From Plotosus lineatus (lineage: Eukaryota; Chordata; Actinopteri; Siluriformes; Plotosidae), in the NCBI GenBank assembly GCA_024760905.1, contig CM045729.1:83861550-83925549 (forward strand): a DNA stretch of 64,000 nt. The letters are read 5' to 3'. Below are positions 1 to 9,268 of this stretch, one piece after another (position 1 is the stretch's first letter; each line of letters opens with the position of its first letter). The position numbers were made by a program, and so were the translations under genes. Under the pieces are notes generated by a model. The model was given only the letters and a program-made list of their open reading frames with translations. It made no database searches and had not been told where the DNA came from.

Positions 1-70
1 GATAAGTCAAGTGGGACACTGTGCGAGTAGACGTAAATAAAACAACATGCTGTGGCTCATAAATTCACAG

Positions 71-240
71 GCCTTTCTGGCAGAAGCTGAACGGAAATAT
101 GTGCAGGCGATGGAGTCTAATGCTCAGCTGGAGAGTGATAAGTCAGAGCTGCTGTATCAAGTGAATGAACTGAGCGGCAGACTTGCAGCACCTGAAAGAA
201 AAGCTCAATGAGGCAAACATGATATGATTCAACAAAGCAG
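71..240 (+). pseudogene. LRRFIP-like coiled-coil exon or pseudo-exon
   Basis: From position 71 the plus strand reads 46 codons of charged, heptad-like sequence containing the run KYVQAMESNAQLESDKSELL followed by YQVNEL. This resembles the conserved coiled coil of LRRFIP1/LRRFIP2 (K-F/Y-x-x-AM-x-SNAQL-D/E-x-x-K...YQV). It is preceded by CAG at 68-70 and followed by a GTAAAT donor at 241, so it has the form of a 170-bp internal exon. The frame stops at 209-211. A one-base shift near 183-186 reopens a coiled-coil-like reading (LKEKLNEANM) that soon stops again. Either this is a decayed exon copy, or an error sits in a real exon. It is the only host-gene-like signal in the window. Assignment is from remembered family sequence, not alignment. 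Confidence 0.45.
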
Positions 241-610
241 GTAAATGTAACTGAATAATGAAGGAGTTATTTATCACTTATTGCTTTTGTCAGTGTCATA
301 AGGTGTTCACCGCAACCAAAACCTCCCAAATGCAACATTGCTGAAAAATTCCTAATTTTTAAATGATAAAAAAAGTGTTGAACACCATCGTCATACCATA
401 ACAATTGGTCTAATCACACGCATACAGATTGCACAACACATTGCAACAAATATGGAAGCACCAGTCTCGGAGGAAGTTCATTAAGTTGCTTAATTTTTGC
501 AGGAAAAAAGCAGATCACAGACAAAAACTAAAGTAATTTCAAATGGCAACTTTCTGGCTTTAAGAAACACTGAAAGAAATAAAGAAAAAAAATGTGGTAG
601 TCAGTAACAG
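241..610. other. unassigned non-coding stretch
   Basis: AT-rich sequence downstream of the exon-like segment. It has no ORF or repeat I recognise and would be intron if the exon is real. Confidence 0.4.
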
Positions 611-1622
611 TTACTTTTTTAGACAAAGCTTCTTCTTCTTCTTCTTCTTCTTCTCCTCCTTTCAACTGTTCCCTTCAGAGGTCGCCACAGCGAATCATCT
701 GTCTCCATCTCACCCTGTCCTCTGCATTTTCTTCTCTTACGCCAGCGACCTTCATGTCCACCTTCACCACATACACAAATCTTTTTTCGGTCTTCCTCTA
801 GGCCTTCAGCCTGGTAGTTCCAACCTCAGCATCCTACTACCAATATATTCACTACCCCTTCTCCATACATGTCCAAACAATCACAATCTAGATTCTCTGA
901 CTTTGTCTCCAAAACCTTTAACATGTGCTGTCCCTCTGATATACTCATTCCTGATCCTATCCATCCTTGTTACTCCCAAGAGTAGAGAACCTCAACATGT
1001 TAATCTCTCCTACCTCCAGCTCTGCCTCCTGTCTTTTCCTCAGCGCCGCTTTTTCGAAACCATCCAACATCGCTGGCCCCATGATCATCTTGTACACTTT
1101 TCCTTTCATTTGTGCTGTTATCATCCTATCACACATCACACCGGACACTTTTCTCCAACCATTCCAACCGGCCTGCTCACGCTTCTTCACCTCTCTTCCA
1201 CACTCTCCATTGCTCTGTTGAGTCTAGGTACTTAAAATCCTCCACCTTCTTTATCTCTGATCCTTACCCTTCCTCTTGGGCCCTTGTCGTTCACACAAAT
1301 GTACTCTGTCTTACTGAGGCTAACCTTCATTCCTCTCCGTTCCAGGGCATACCTCCACTTCTCTAGATTTTTCTCCATTTGTTCTTTGCTTTCACTATAG
1401 ATCAGAATGCCATCTGCAGACATCATAGTCCATGGAGATTCTTGTCTAACCACGTCTGTCAGCCTGTCCATCACCATAGCAAGCAACAAGGGGCTCAGAG
1501 CTGACCCTTGATGCAGTCCCACCTCCACCTTGAACTCTTCTGTCACACCAACAGCACAGTCTTACGTCTCTCGTACATGTTCTGCAAGAATCTAACATAC
1601 TTCACTGCCACACCAGACTTCC

Positions 1623-2174
1623 TCATGCAATACCACAGTTTCTCTCTTGGCACCAATCATATGCTTTCTCCAGATCCACAAAGGCACAATGCAGCTGCCT
1701 CCGACCTTCTCTGTACTTCTCTATAAACATCATCAAAGAAAACACTGCATCTGTGGTGCTCTTTCTTGGAATGAAGCAAAACATTTGTTCACAATTGCTG
1801 ACCTTTGCCCTTAGTCTAGCTTCCACTATTTTTTCCCATAACTTCATCGTATGGCTCATCAACTTTATCCCTCTGTAGTTGCCACAACTCTGCATGTCTC
1901 CCTTGCTCTTACAAACGGACAGCAGAACACTTCTCCATTCCTCTGGCATCCTCTCACTCTTGAAGACCTTGTTGAATGTTCTTGTCAGAAAATCTACTGC
2001 TTCCTTTCTTAGACACTTCCATACCTCTATAGGTATGTCATCAGGAACAACTGCCTTTCCACTCTTCATCCTCTTCAGTGCCCTCCTCACTTCACCCTTA
2101 CTAATCTTTACTACTTCCTGGTCCTCAACGGTCACCTCTTCTACTCTTTTTTCTCTCCCATTTTCCTCATTCAT
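1623..2174 (-). pseudogene. RTE reverse transcriptase fragment
   Basis: A 183-codon open piece of the reverse transcriptase of the 628-3279 LINE. It starts at the linker (EENGREKR), passes the conserved KMKSGKAVVPDDIP and NYRGIKLMSH fingers motifs, and ends at motif A (CAFVDLEKAYD), where the frame breaks. In the sister copy at 16945-18384 the same region continues through the palm. Catalytic motifs B and C lie in a different frame downstream, so this piece cannot make an active enzyme. Family assignment is strong because all motifs are visible. Confidence 0.8.
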
Positions 2175-2251
2175 CAGCTCTTCAAAGTACTGTTTTCATT
2201 TTTCCGGCACACTTCTGTCATCAGTAAATACATTTCCCTTTCTGTCCTTAA

Positions 2252-2614
2252 TCACTCTAACTTGCTGCACATCCTTCCCATCTCTATTTCTCTGCACTCA
2301 ACACTCTCACCCACTACTACTTTGCAATCACTGACTTCTTTCAAATTGCATCGTCTATGCAAGATGTAGTCTACCTCTGTGCTCCTCCCTCTGCTTTTAT
2401 AAGTCAGCCTATGCTTCTGTCTCTTCTGGAAGAAACCATTCACCACAGCCATTTCCACCCTTTTTTCAAAATCTATCAACATCTGTCCTTCTGAGTTCCT
2501 GTCCTGGATACCAAACACGCCCATTACTTCCTCGTCCCCTCTGTTGCCTGCACCATGTCCATTGAAGTCTGCACCAATGACCACTCTATCACCTCTGGGG
2601 GTACTCTGCATCAC
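2252..2614 (-). pseudogene. RTE endonuclease fragment
   Basis: A 120-codon piece of the apurinic-type endonuclease of the same LINE. It contains GADFNGHGAG, the counterpart of the GDFN active-site motif, and VDYILHRR with a conserved Asp. The N-terminal catalytic Glu (QETRW) lies upstream in another frame (ORF 2815-3240), so the domain is split and inactive. Confidence 0.75.
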
Positions 2615-3279
2615 TTCATCTAACTCACTCCAGAATCTCTCCTTCTATTCTAACTGACATCCTGCCTGTGGGGCATAAGCACTAACAACATTGGACATCA
2701 TGCCTTCAATTTCTAACTTGAGACTCATCACTCTGTCTGACACTCTTTTCACTTCTAGAACATTCCTGTCCAACCCCTCCTTCAAGATGATCCCTACTCC
2801 ATTTCTCTTCCCATTCACACCATGATAAACAGCTTAAACCCTGCCCCGAAGCTTCTAGCCTTGCTACCTTTCCACCTGGTCTCCTGGACACACAGTGTGT
2901 CCACCTTCTTCCTCTGTATCATGTCAGCCAGCTCTCTAGCTTTTCCTGCCATAGTTCCATCATTCAAAGGCCCTACTCTCAGTCCTAGACTCATGCTTTT
3001 CCTGTTCTCTCTCTGCCTACGGACATGCCTCCCACCTCTCCTTCTCCGACCAACAGTAATCCAATTTCCACCAGCACCCTGTTGGTTAACAGCACCGATG
3101 GCGATCATTGTTAACCCGGGCCTCGACCGATTTGGTATGCAGGTAAAATTTGTGATTTGCATTTCAGATCTGGCGCATGTTTTACTTCGATGCTCTTCCT
3201 GACGCAACCCTCTGCATTCATCCGGGCTTATGACTGGCATGATAGAGAACTCTGACTTTTGCCCCCTCTTGGCTGCATT

Positions 3280-3400
3280 ATTTTATTTTATTTTATTTTA
3301 CTTTTAAGACCAAGCAGGGGGAATACATTATAGAATCACTCATTCTTCAGGAAAATAAATATATGGAATCATTAAAAAATAAATAAATAAATAAAATAAA
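3280..3400. repeat. TTTTA and TAAA simple repeats
   Basis: A TTTTA run (about 3280-3300) directly abuts the LINE 5' end. A TAAA run follows at about 3374-3400. Confidence 0.8.
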
Positions 3401-4470
3401 AAAGAACACTTCAATGCACCACTGGTACTTTGTTTCACCATCTCTGGCTTTTCTAACAGCTTACAGTCTCAGAGGCATGGACTTAATGAGTGACAAACAG
3501 TGCTCTCTGATTGCTTTTGTCAGATTATCTTTGAAGGCTGGAGCCTTTTCATGGACCATTTTTTCAACTCCCCTCACAGATTTTCAGTTGCACTGAGATC
3601 CGTACTATTTGCAGGCCATGACATTGACCTTATGTGTCTTTCTTCAAGGAATGTTTAAACATTTTTTGCTCTGTAGAAAGATGCATTATCATCTTCAAAA
3701 GTGATTTCATCATCCCCAAACATCCATTCAATTTATAAGATAAGAAAAGTGTTTAAAATTTAATCGTAAACTTGTGCATTTATTGAAGATGTCATGACAG
3801 CCATTTCCCCAGTGCTTTTTTACGTGACATGCAGCCCCATATGATCAATCTTCTTTTTTTCCTTTCAGCTGTTCCCTTCAGGGGTCGCCTCAGTGAATCA
3901 TCTGCCTCCATCTCTCCCAATCCTCTGCATCTTTTACTCTTACTCCAACTACCTTCATGTCCTCCTTCACCACATCCATGAATCTTCTCTTTGGTCTTCC
4001 TCTAGGCCTTCTGCCTGGTAGTTCCAACTTTCGCATCCTACTACCAATATACTCACTATCCCTCCTCTGTACATGTCCAAACCATCTCAATCTAGGTTCT
4101 CTGACTTTGTCTCCAAAACCTCTTACATGTGCTGTGCCTCTGGTGTACTCATTCCTGATCTTATCTATCCTCGTTACTCCCAGAGAGAACCTCAACATTT
4201 TCATCTCTGCTACCTCCAGCTCTGCCTCCGGTCTTTTCCTCAGTGTCACTGTTTCTAAACCATACAACATCGCTGGCCTCAACACTGTCTTGTGGAAATT
4301 TGCATGTTTTCTTCAGGCAGTCATCTTCATATATCTCATTGGAACGGCACCAAAGAACAGTTCCAGCATCATCACCTTGCTCAATGGAGATTTGCAATCC
4401 ATCACTGAATGTGACTTTCATCCAGTCATCCACAGTCCACGATTGCTTTTCCTTAGCCCATTGTAACCTT
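3400..4470 (-). mobile_element. Tc1-like transposase relic split by a LINE
   Basis: The reverse strand encodes a decayed Tc1/mariner transposase in two blocks. The upstream block (about 4293-4470) reads QSWTVDDWMKVTFSD, the first DDE aspartate region, and runs to CKFPQ. The downstream block (about 3400-3860) begins WGCMSRK and continues with DDNASF, the second Asp, and WPANSTDLSATENLWGELKK, the Glu region. A 5'-truncated RTE LINE (3863-4292) sits between them, exactly where the two blocks would join. Stops are frequent. The terminal inverted repeats are not evident, and a poly-T run at about 4469-4485 bounds the upstream side. Confidence 0.75.
3863..4292 (-). mobile_element. RTE LINE 3' fragment nested in the Tc1 relic
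   Basis: A 5'-truncated copy of the same RTE LINE, containing only the last part of the protein. The 131-codon frame at 3890-4285 reads LYGLETVTLRKRPEAELEVA through LRWFGHVQRRDSEYIGSRM, ending just short of the usual GDP terminus. The 3' end at about 3863 has the A/G-rich tail. It lies between the two Tc1 transposase blocks and is therefore younger than that transposon. Confidence 0.85.
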
Positions 4471-4606
4471 TTTTTTTTTTTTTAAGTGCATGTATTAGCT
4501 GTGGGATTACCACAGTTATCTGAATATGGTTTCCCGCGTGCTGCCTGGCAGGTCATGGTAACAAAGCTGCTGGATTGCAGGTCATGGTTTACAGTCGGAA
4601 CTACAA

Positions 4607-4995
4607 GGGGCAATAGTAGTCTGATGGTAAGGTGCTGGATCACTGATCCCATGGTTGTGAGTTCAAGCCCCACTCTCAACGAGTTTTCACTGTCCCTCTA
4701 ATACAGCTATCTGGGCTATCAAATGCTGCCCATGTCTCTCACTGTCAATGGTGAGAGGCATGTAAAAGAAAAACCACTGCTGACTTTGTCAAGAGTAGTT
4801 GCATAACCATCAGTGTGTTTCTGCCCTGCAATTGCTTGGCAAGCTCTCCAGGGTGTACTCTCAAGCTCTCCAGGGTGTACCCAGTGTCTGCTGAGATGGG
4901 TGTCAGTCCCTCTGTGATTCTAATTTGGATTAAATGGTTCAGAAAATAAATGAATGAGTATGTAAATGGTTCAGAAAATAAACGAATGAGTATTT
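4607..4995 (+). mobile_element. tRNA-headed SINE with L2-type tail
   Basis: A tRNA-like head has an A-box-like segment at about 4617-4627 and a B-box-like GAGTTCAAGCC at about 4660. The body is shared with the SINEs at 50377 and 37603 (CTCACTGTCAATGGTGAGAG, GCATGTAAAAG). The tail is a different type: CAGGGTGTAC, a block reading GATGGGTGTCAGTCCC, then GGTTCAGAAAATAAATGAAT. This matches the L2-type 3' ends at 41459 and 52203. The CTCTCCAGGGTGTAC block is duplicated, and the terminal GGTTCAGAAAATAAA unit occurs twice (about 4932 and 4963). Confidence 0.75.
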
Positions 4996-5019
4996 GAATA
5001 GTATTTTATATTCAATTCA

Positions 5020-5345
5020 AAATTTAACTGGCAGCCAGTGCAGTGTAAATAATGCCAGGGTGAAATGCTCGTGTCTTCTGCTTCTAGTAAGAACTCTCGC
5101 TGCTGTTCATGCTTCTATTAAAACATCCAGACAATAACACATAACAACAATCTAATCTCAAAGTAATAAAACATTAACACATTTTTTTCTTTTTTTTTTC
5201 TTTTTGCCTGCATCATGCACTGACATCATATTTTTTAATTTAGCAATCTTCCTGTAATGAAAGAAGAGTAATATTATCTACATGAGCTTTAAATGAAAGA
5301 TCAACATCAATAATCACTCCAAGGTCTTTTGCTGTTCCGCATGAT
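5020..5345 (-). mobile_element. L2-like LINE relic
   Basis: Read on the reverse strand, about 5235-5335 translates as TAKDLGVIIDVDLSFKAHVD, the conserved segment downstream of the RT domain in L2/CR1-type LINEs. The adjoining 5030-5130 block also resembles the L2-type antisense repeat common in fish. It is short and decayed. Confidence 0.55.
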
Positions 5346-5466
5346 GAGCTTGAAACACCATCCACAGCTCCGTGGCGACACACGTTTGAAAGTGCTCTGA
5401 CAATTTCTCTCGTTTTGTGCCTTGTGATGTTTTTATGTTTATTTATTTATACCAAAGTGAACAATC

Positions 5467-5805
5467 ATGAACAAAGAGGTGGTTTGCTGTATGTTTTTGA
5501 CAATTTTCATCTTGAATGTGCTCGTTGAACATGGCTTGGCCATTCACTACAGCCAGGGTGAGAGAGGTGACAGACGCCATGATGTAAGACGTCTACTCCA
5601 GTATGACCGGGACAAGTTATTTTCTCTCAGGGACAGAGCTGACGCTAGCACGTTGTTTATGGATTTACCCTCGGAATGTGTGTTCAGTGATTCTCAGGAT
5701 GGATCTGGTAATTCAGGAGGAAACACAGAAAACGAGGTAAGAGAGGAGGGGTGCGACGGCGTAGTACGCTGCCAAGGAAATCCAGACCCCCGCTACCTAC
5801 ATTGA
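5467..5805 (+). CDS. Rex1-like LINE 5' ORF with signal-like N-terminus
   Basis: A 112-residue ORF from ATG 5467 to TGA 5803-5805. Residues about 5-25 are hydrophobic (VVCCMFLTIFILNVLVEH) and resemble a signal peptide or membrane anchor. The following YDRDKLFSLRD motif recalls the short region that precedes the endonuclease in related fish LINEs. It is in the -1-related frame to the main ORF, overlaps its open frame by about 94 nt, and its stop overlaps the first AUG of the main ORF as TGATG. In related elements this segment appears fused to the endonuclease ORF, so it may be the true N-terminus separated by one frameshift, or a genuine coupled ORF. No RNA-binding zinc knuckle is visible. Confidence 0.6.
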   Translation: MNKEVVCCMFLTIFILNVLVEHGLAIHYSQGERGDRRHDVRRLLQYDRDKLFSLRDRADASTLFMDLPSECVFSDSQDGSGNSGGNTENEVREEGCDGVVRCQGNPDPRYLH

Positions 5806-8417
5806 TGTTGTCCAACGTACGATCGCTAAGAAATAAACTTTCTGAACTTGATGCTTGTACGCGGTACCTGTATGAGTTTAGAGACAGTTGTTTGATATGC
5901 CTGACAGAAACATGGCTCAACAGTTCCGTTGATGACAGTACCCTTACGCTACCCGGGTTCGGCTCCCCTATACGCTTAGACAGGAAGGTGGAGGATACAG
6001 GCAAGACCATAGGAGGTGGGGTGTGTATCTATGTGAATGAACGATGGTGTAAGAACTATACAGTGAGAGACAAGATATGTACATCCGACATAGAGTTGCT
6101 ATCGATATCCCTGAGACCATCATATCTGCCTAGAGAGTTCGGGCAATTATTTGTTGTTCTTGTGTACATTCCCCCCAGTGCCAACAACAACCAAGCTGCA
6201 TCTGTAATACACGATCAAGTTCAGAAACTAGACTCAATCTCCCCAGAAGCCCCCAAGTTCGTGCTAGGCGATTTTAACGGTGCTACGCTCAAGTCTGTCT
6301 TGCCTAATTATGAGCAGTATGTGAAGTGTGCAACACGAAAACAGAGAACAATCGACCTATGTTACGGTAACATCAAACACGCCTATAAAGCCATCGCCAA
6401 GCCGCCCATCGGCGCCTCTGACCACAACTCTATCTTCATGCTGCCTTCCTACAAGCAGAAACTGAAGATGCAGAAGGTGCAGACAAAGTGTGTCAGATCC
6501 TGGGACCCTGAGTCAGTAGAGCGGCTGCAAGGTTGTTTCGACTGCACCGACTGGGACATGTTTTTTGATAACTGTGACGACCCTTCCACAGTAGCTGACA
6601 CCATCACCAGCTATATCAAGTTTTGTGTGGACAGTGTTATACCCCAGAGAGAGATTAAACTGTACCCTAATAACAAGCCCTGGGTAACGAAAGAACTCAA
6701 AGTGCTCTTAAATGAGAAGAAAAGGTTGTTCTGTGTTAAGGATACTGTTCAGCTGAAATCTATTCAGAGAGATATTAACATTCAGATAAAGAAGTGCAAG
6801 GAGGACTATAAAGACAAAGTCGAGTCCCAGTTTCGCTCGAACAACACCAGACAAGCGTGGCAGGGTGTCAAGAACATGATTGGCTGTCCTCGTAAGCAAT
6901 CATCAATCAGCACAGGAGACGACAACAGTTACTCGGAGGACCTCAACAAGTTCTACGCCAGATTCGACACCTACGACTTCAGTGATGAACGCAGCATTAT
7001 CCACGACAAGATCAACGCCCTGAATGACGACAACATCACCATTACACCGGAGGCCGTCAAACACCAGTTCTCCAGACTCAATATAAGGAAAGCTTCAGGA
7101 CCCGATTCTCTTGATGGAATAATTCTCAAACAGTGCTGTGAACAGTTGTGTAATGTGTTTTCGAAATTATACCAACTCTCCATCGACAGCCATGTGATAC
7201 CCTCAGTTTGGAAAACATCAAAGATTGTCCCAGTCCCAAAGAAGGCTAAGTCCACTCAGATGAACGATTTTAGACCTGTGGCCCTTACATCCATTGCAAT
7301 GAAGTGTTTCGAACGTATTGTGCTAAATTTCTTATTGTGTGATGTTCAACACTTGATGGATCCATATCAGTTTGCATACAGGGCAAGGAGAGGTGTTGAG
7401 GATGCCAAACTTGTTATTTTAAACAGTATATACAAGCACTTAGAATTACCCAGATCTTATGTTAGAATTCTCTTTGTTGATTTTTCATCTGCTTTTAATA
7501 CCATTCAGCCTCACATTTTATTGTCTAAGCTTTTAAACATGGGTGTAAACAGCAAGGTTTTATTGTGGATTGAGAGTTTTTTAACCGAAAGATCCCAATT
7601 TGTTATTGTTAATTCATCTTGTTCATCTTTGTTGTTCACCAACACTGGAGCCCCCCAAGGTTGTGTTATATCACCGGTCTTATTCACATTGTATACCAAT
7701 GATTGTGTAAGCCAAGCGTTAAATTGTCTGACGGTTAAGTTTGCTGACGATGCCGCTTTGGTTGGACTTATACAAGACAATGAACTGTGCTATAGATCCG
7801 AAATTGACAGATTTGTGACCTGGTGCGAGGACAATTATTTAAAGTTAAATGTTTCAAAGACGAAGGAAATGGTGATTAATTTTCGCAGCAAACAAGTCGT
7901 ATCTGGACCTGTGATTATCAAGGATGAGTGTGTGGATATTGTTGAGGAATACAAGTACCTCGGGACAATTATCGATAACAAATTGAACTGGAACTCTAAC
8001 ACCGATGCAGTTTTCAAAAAATGTCAACAGAGACTACACTTCCTTCGAAAATTACGGTCCTTTAATGTTAGTGCCAGTGTTATGTCGTTATTTTACCATT
8101 GTTTTGTTGAAAGTGTTCTAACCTTTTCTTTTCAATGTTGGTACGGTGCTTTATCTTTAAATAACAAATCACGTTTAGATAAACTTGTTTTAATTGCTGC
8201 CAAAGTAGCGGGAGTCACTTTTTACGATTTGTCTTATCTTTATGAAAAACGTGTTTTAAAGTTAGCTTTGAATATTTTATCTGATCCTGACCATGTCTTA
8301 TACAAAGAGTATGTTTTGCTGCCTTCTGGACGAAGATATTTGTTGCCACGTTTTAAAACTAATAGAGCTTTTAAAACCTTTGTTCCATTCAGCATCCGTC
8401 TTTTAAATGATTGTTGA
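5751..8417 (+). CDS. Rex1-like LINE endonuclease / reverse transcriptase
   Basis: An uninterrupted 888-codon frame. The given start is GTG; the frame opens just after the stop at 5709-5711, and the first ATG is at 5805, immediately before the endonuclease. The apurinic-type endonuclease occupies roughly residues 18-230: SNVRS (Asn22), TETWLN (Glu53), GDFNG (Asp174, Asn176), TIDLCY (Asp202) and SDHN (Asp224, His225). The reverse transcriptase spans about 430-760: fingers KASGPDSLDG, motif A FVDFSSAFNTI (Asp577), motif B GAPQGCVISP (633-642) and motif C FADD (664-667). The C-terminal region ends LLPSGRRY...FVPFSIRLLNDC, as in Rex1-type elements. All catalytic residues are present. The protein would nick target DNA and prime reverse transcription there. 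A basic stretch RGKRGGVRRR precedes the endonuclease in the same frame. Confidence 0.85.
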   Translation: MRRRSTLPRKSRPPLPTLMLSNVRSLRNKLSELDACTRYLYEFRDSCLICLTETWLNSSVDDSTLTLPGFGSPIRLDRKVEDTGKTIGGGVCIYVNERWCKNYTVRDKICTSDIELLSISLRPSYLPREFGQLFVVLVYIPPSANNNQAASVIHDQVQKLDSISPEAPKFVLGDFNGATLKSVLPNYEQYVKCATRKQRTIDLCYGNIKHAYKAIAKPPIGASDHNSIFMLPSYKQKLKMQKVQTKCVRSWDPESVERLQGCFDCTDWDMFFDNCDDPSTVADTITSYIKFCVDSVIPQREIKLYPNNKPWVTKELKVLLNEKKRLFCVKDTVQLKSIQRDINIQIKKCKEDYKDKVESQFRSNNTRQAWQGVKNMIGCPRKQSSISTGDDNSYSEDLNKFYARFDTYDFSDERSIIHDKINALNDDNITITPEAVKHQFSRLNIRKASGPDSLDGIILKQCCEQLCNVFSKLYQLSIDSHVIPSVWKTSKIVPVPKKAKSTQMNDFRPVALTSIAMKCFERIVLNFLLCDVQHLMDPYQFAYRARRGVEDAKLVILNSIYKHLELPRSYVRILFVDFSSAFNTIQPHILLSKLLNMGVNSKVLLWIESFLTERSQFVIVNSSCSSLLFTNTGAPQGCVISPVLFTLYTNDCVSQALNCLTVKFADDAALVGLIQDNELCYRSEIDRFVTWCEDNYLKLNVSKTKEMVINFRSKQVVSGPVIIKDECVDIVEEYKYLGTIIDNKLNWNSNTDAVFKKCQQRLHFLRKLRSFNVSASVMSLFYHCFVESVLTFSFQCWYGALSLNNKSRLDKLVLIAAKVAGVTFYDLSYLYEKRVLKLALNILSDPDHVLYKEYVLLPSGRRYLLPRFKTNRAFKTFVPFSIRLLNDC

Positions 8418-8502
8418 GCTTGTTCATGTTGTCTACCATGTGTCATGTATCATGTGTATGTCTTGTTTTTAAATGTGTAATGTTACCACTTTCAAATGTA
8501 CA

Positions 8503-8530
8503 AAGAATTCCCGTACGGGTAATAAAGTTT
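8503..8530 (+). promoter_or_regulatory. 3' UTR hairpin and poly(A) signal of the Rex1-like LINE
   Basis: A perfect 10-bp palindrome, CCCGTACGGG, lies immediately upstream of AATAAAG. Short stem-loops just before the 3' end are typical of fish CR1/L2/Rex LINEs and are thought to be recognised by the RT. Confidence 0.5.
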
Positions 8531-8565
8531 TGTCATTGTCATCATCATCATTGTCATTGTCAAAC

Positions 8566-9255
8566 ATAGCCTTTAGAAAAGATATCGATAACATAGTGTT
8601 TCCCATTTTTAATGTATTAATCGAATCCTGGTAGATGCAAAATAATATTCCTTGGAGAAGCATTATCATCAAATTATCAGTCAGAGGACCCAAAAAAGTT
8701 ACTGAGTAACATGAACAGAACAAATAGCTTTCTATTCACTGAGATACACTGCTGATTCATGGTGGTTCTTTATTATTTAAAGTCAATAATGTCAATCCAT
8801 CAGTGATCAGTGGTAGCAAAAGAAACACAATGTAACGAGGACAAGAAATGGTATGTTGATCCCATTTTACATCTGGTGCTTATTTACTAATTTTGCCACA
8901 TACATGTAAATTCAGTGGTTCATTGTACATGCACCTGTGCTACAATTCGGGTGCTTATTGTACCTGTCGAGACCCTAGCAGACGCTCAGCAGGATGGGAA
9001 ATTAATAAGGTCTTTCTCTTGTCACAAAATTGTGTGAAAAAAGGTGAAACTGGAAAGTATTTGAATTATTTCAGAAACTGTGTTCACCACATATACATAT
9101 TTTGATATGATTTTATCTCCCAGTCATGCACTAAAGATTTTGATGCGTTGATTCACAAATAAACTTGGACATGAAAATATTTCTTCAAGTTTGGTGGTTG
9201 GAAAATGTATCAGTTTCATAACCAGACCTAAATGTAAAGTTACTTAAAACTTAAC
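8566..9255. other. unassigned spacer
   Basis: AT-rich sequence with small incoherent ORFs. No repeat or gene recognised. Confidence 0.4.
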
Positions 9256-9268
9256 AGTTACCATTTCT

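Larger units (their letters stand above)
628..3279 (-). mobile_element. RTE-clade LINE, decayed near-full-length copy
   Basis: The reverse strand reads from a 5' region (about 3279, the conserved AATGCAGCCA start) to a GAA-rich 3' tail at 629-658. Broken ORF pieces follow RTE order: leader and endonuclease start (2815-3240, with QETRWKGS), endonuclease core (2252-2614, GADFNGHG and VDYILHRR), reverse transcriptase palm (1623-2174, FVDLEKAYD), RT motif B (1232-1546, HQGSALSP, with the FADD box changed to SADG), and a C-terminal piece (957-1190). It is about 0.5 kb shorter than the copy at 15272-18418 and carries stops, frameshifts and deletions. Imperfect duplicates of about 18 bp flank it (about 611-627 and 3299-3315). 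Dead copy. Confidence 0.85.
5385..8563 (+). mobile_element. Rex1-like non-LTR retrotransposon with intact main ORF
   Basis: A nearly intact Rex1/CR1-group LINE. It has a short 5' ORF (5467-5805), an intact 888-codon endonuclease-RT frame (5751-8417) and a short 3' UTR with AATAAA at 8520-8525 followed by a TCATTG/TCA tail to about 8563. The 5' boundary is uncertain. The upstream sequence (5020-5345) belongs to an older L2 relic, so the start is placed near 5385. No stop or frameshift interrupts the main ORF, unlike almost every other element here, which suggests a young insertion. A second, RT-deleted copy of a related element lies at 55853-58275. Confidence 0.8.

Noticed and set aside
4161..4433. 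90-codon reverse-strand ORF joining Tc1 and LINE sequence
   Set aside because: It starts in Tc1 transposase (MDDWMKVTFSD) and runs into the inserted LINE in a wrong frame; an accidental fusion at an insertion boundary.
5737..5760. GTAAGAG splice donor at the junction of the two Rex1-like ORFs
   Set aside because: The same bases encode the conserved RGKRGGVRRR stretch in the main frame, and no matching acceptor improves the protein.
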